Assembly: GCF_019703515.2 (NCBI RefSeq)
Contig: NC_059379.1
Span: 25,794,380-25,858,379 of the forward strand
Origin: Myxocyprinus asiaticus
Lineage: Eukaryota > Chordata > Actinopteri > Cypriniformes > Catostomidae
Reading direction: 5' to 3'
Length of the DNA: 64,000 nt
The notes under the pieces were generated by a model. That model had not been told where the DNA came from, did no database searches, and saw only the letters and a list, made by a program, of their open reading frames with translations. Positions 61,449-64,000 of the stretch are shown piece by piece. Position numbers and translations under genes: made by a program. How positions within the stretch are numbered: the first letter of the stretch is position 1; each line of letters begins with the position of its first letter.

Positions 61449-62260
61449 ATTTTTATGTGACCAGTTTGGCTAGTTCTCATAATTGGAACTTTGCAACTTC
61501 ATTTCTCATATTTGCTATATAATTTCTCATTATTTGACATTAGATCTCACAAATGTGATGAGGGGGCCTCCAAAGAGGTTGGATTCTCTGGGCCTTACAG
61601 GGCCAAAATCTGTCCTTGATGATATTATTCTTTCTTGAAGTATTATTCTTTCTCTTTAAACAATCTGATTTTTCCTACAGGGTAAATAGAGTGCTTTGGA
61701 ATTCTTGCAATAGACTTTCTTACATCACTGTCAAAGTAAAACAGCAAAAAATAAAACAGCAGCTTTCAACAATGTTTACACTTGAACTGTCAAATGTGAA
61801 ACAATGGATTCTCCAAGTAAAAACCTTTCAGCATAAAACAAAAGGAATGTTAAATGTTTAGAATAACATGACCTTCACTGCTTTATTTCCCTTCATATCT
61901 GTTTCTGCAGTGACCACACATATTAACACCAACAATAAACAGGGATCCAACAGTCATAAAAAAAACCATAGAAAGTAATAACATTTGAATATTCATGGAA
62001 ATGTCTTGGAAATTTCTACAGTGAATACACATTTATATTATGTAGTTATGCTCTGCTCTGAACTACTACATCGGCAAAATATTGCTTTTTGAAAAATTCC
62101 CTCATTGCAACATAATCACAAGGGAAATTGACATGTTGTTTTCAAAAATTCATGTACCCTGAAATCAACCCCATTCAGATTAATTACTGACAAGCTTCAT
62201 CCCCCATCAGACATTTTTACACCAGTTCACATTTGATCACATTTTCCTCTTGCACTACTG
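61449..62260. other. stretch without recognised features
   Basis: An 81-codon + strand frame at 61616-61861 has no recognisable domain and AT-rich composition like its surroundings. Confidence 0.4.
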
Positions 62261-62261
62261 A

Positions 62262-62560
62262 TAGCATGTTGTGCGAGCAAACTTCAAGACACGGGTTCTG
62301 GTCCCATGTGAACCAGGAAGTAATTGCAGTGACATAAACAATGGTGAGTGCAATTCTGAAGTTACATTTTTGCTCTTTTTACATTTGCATTTTACATTTG
62401 CATTTACTCCACTAAAGGTAAGGTTTAGGGTTGGAGTTTGGGTTAGGGAGTATGATTAATAAAATATACATTCCTGTTTACCATATTACATCATTCGCAA
62501 CTACAAAAAGAACTCACTATTGGCACCACTCTGTTGACATTTCCTCCGGAAACGTGCTCA
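62262..62560 (+). repeat. tRNA-like dispersed repeat, copy 3 (diverged)
   Basis: ATAGCATGTTGTGCGAGCAA and GGGTTCTGGTCCC give a decayed tRNA-like head; AAGGTAAGGTTTAGGGTTGG follows, the body word of the family. Confidence 0.45.
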
Positions 62561-63310
62561 TATGTTCAACAACACATGTCAAGCTTCAGCCACTTGGAGG
62601 CAGTGATTCAAGTTTCAATAAGAACAGACTGATTTCAGCAGGAAAACTGTTGACCTACTGTCACCGAATTCCGAGATAGATTAGTCTGCTCATTGAGCCA
62701 GATTCATATCTCATGACTTTTCTTTTATGTATAATTGTTTTAATTCCTTGTTTGTACAAATGAAAATCCAGCCCAGCAATCTTAATAAAGTTATTTTTAA
62801 AAGTCTTAATCCATTAATAACAAATTTCTGAAAAAGTTGTGGTAAATTGTTGGTCAAAAGATGTGGGAACCCTGTATAAATCCCTCTCCTCCAGTTCACC
62901 TCATTGATTCCATTCAAAATAGACTACTACAGTGTGACCTGCTCATATGAAAAGCAGACAACTCCTGCAGCGCTTTTGAAAATCTCTGTGAACATCGACT
63001 GCTGTCATCAAGGAAGAATGAGTCTGGTGGCCAGTTGGGGTATGCAGTGTTCTGTCAGCAGTGATATCTTTGTGGTACCCTGGCTCATTGACTGGTTGGA
63101 TCTCTCCTGAAATGCTTGCCTGACAGTGTCCGAATCGAGTCACTTACTACTCTCTAAAAGTGTTTGGCTGGCCTCATGCAACAGAAGCCTAGTAGCATTT
63201 GGCATTCAGTCTTTGCAGAGTCACATGTGACACAGCCAATTGCATTTTTGGCTCTGCATTAGATTGAATGGGCTGAATGGGTGACTTTGATAATATGTGG
63301 ACCTAATGGG
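62561..63310. other. stretch without recognised features
   Basis: A 68-codon + strand frame at 62904-63110 has more balanced composition than its surroundings but no motif or splice-phase link to shisa6. Confidence 0.35.
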
Positions 63311-63640
63311 TGACTTAAAAAGATTTGTCACCCGAAAATGAAAATATTGTTATCATTTACTCACTCTCATATTGATTCAAACCCATGACTTTCTATCTTC
63401 CGTGGAACACATAAGGATATGTCAGATTAAATGTTAGCCTCAGTCACCATTTACTTTCATTGCCTCTTTTTTGTCTTTACAATAAAAGTGAAGGGTGACT
63501 GAGGCTAGCACTTATCTGTGAGCTTTTTAAAATGGTATTTCATCTTAAAAGAACGCCACCTACTGTTCATATCAATGGTGGTATAATTATTTTGCAGTAG
63601 ACACAATAAACCCTTCATTTTGAGTAAAAAAAAAAAAAAA
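63311..63640. mobile_element. partial TTAA-type MITE copy
   Basis: It begins TTAAAAAGATTTGTCACCCG and continues AAAATGAAAATATTG and TCATTTACTCACTCTCAT, the end sequence of the 14884-15609 family in a closer relative. A far end was not identified. An A run lies at 63627-63643. Confidence 0.5.
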
Positions 63641-64000
63641 AAAGATGATATTTGGAACACTTACAAATTCTATCTGTTTGAAACAAATACAATGACATTA
63701 TTTGTATCAAAAATATTTTTATATCAGAATGTAAATGCATGCCTGGTGGATGAAAAATGAGTGAAACATCCCTTAGACTTCATATCCAGGGATCTGGTTA
63801 ACACAGAGACTTTGGGATGTGCTCTTTTGGCTTGGGCCAGTAAGCAACATTCTTGCAACCATTTACTAATGCCCTAGCAACACCTAAGCAATGCCCTATT
63901 AATAACCCAAAACACCCCAACATTGCATAAATCTCAACAAGTGTCATATTTTTTTATTTTTTTTACTTCTTTACTACTTTTACTTCATTTATTCATTGTT

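Overview
The window is eukaryotic nuclear DNA from a teleost fish. The density and types of repeats suggest a cypriniform (carp/barb/danio-like), but this is an inference from repeat style, not a species identification. The sequence is AT-rich, with GT-AG introns, long (TA)n, (TG)n and (GA)n tracts, and many transposon relics. I found no bacterial-type operon, CRISPR array or rRNA gene.

Only one host gene can be supported: the 5' part of a shisa6-like gene on the + strand, encoding an AMPA-receptor auxiliary membrane protein of the Shisa/CKAMP44 family. Exon 1 (start codon 3804, donor after 4348) encodes the signal peptide, the cysteine-rich Shisa ectodomain and the transmembrane helix. Exon 2 (8605-8765) and exon 3 (14644-14742, 33 codons, phase 1-1) continue the cytoplasmic tail. 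Two further candidate phase 1-1 mini-exons lie at 20431-20478 (weak) and 31451-31504 (better). The rest of the tail and its C-terminal PDZ ligand were not found, so the gene probably runs beyond 64000. A possible 5'UTR intron lies at 2922-3516.

The introns are a nested archive of mobile DNA. (1) hAT-type non-autonomous elements with 8-bp target duplications lie at 4779-5995, 13755-14008, 16282-17113, 29103-30719 and 46739-47069. A related 1.6-1.7 kb family has copies at 6296-7966 and, inverted, 9090-10435; these two flank exon 2. (2) Three families have TTAA duplications and AG...CT ends (14884-15609, 17157-17616, 43836-47295). (3) There is a PIF/Harbinger-like element (22761-23476, TAA duplication) and a Tc1/mariner-like element (28191-28822, TA duplication). 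(4) Retroelements are a solo LTR (12316-12687, 5-bp duplication), a 5'-truncated Ty3/Gypsy copy with its 3' LTR on the - strand (31849-34890), an internally deleted L2/CR1-type LINE (53546-55776) and a tRNA-derived SINE on the - strand (50735-51163). (5) Two decayed DIRS-like elements lie head to head (44015-46112 on -, 57965-61448 on +). They keep inverted terminal repeats, an internal complementary region and promoter modules, but not an intact coding region.

I found no previously undescribed molecular system. The strongest leads are the 1.35-kb inverted hAT pair around a single shisa6 exon (possible exon circularisation or RNA editing), the DIRS termini carrying a CCAAT-octamer-TATA module pointing inward from both ends, and the cassette-like phase 1-1 exons of shisa6.
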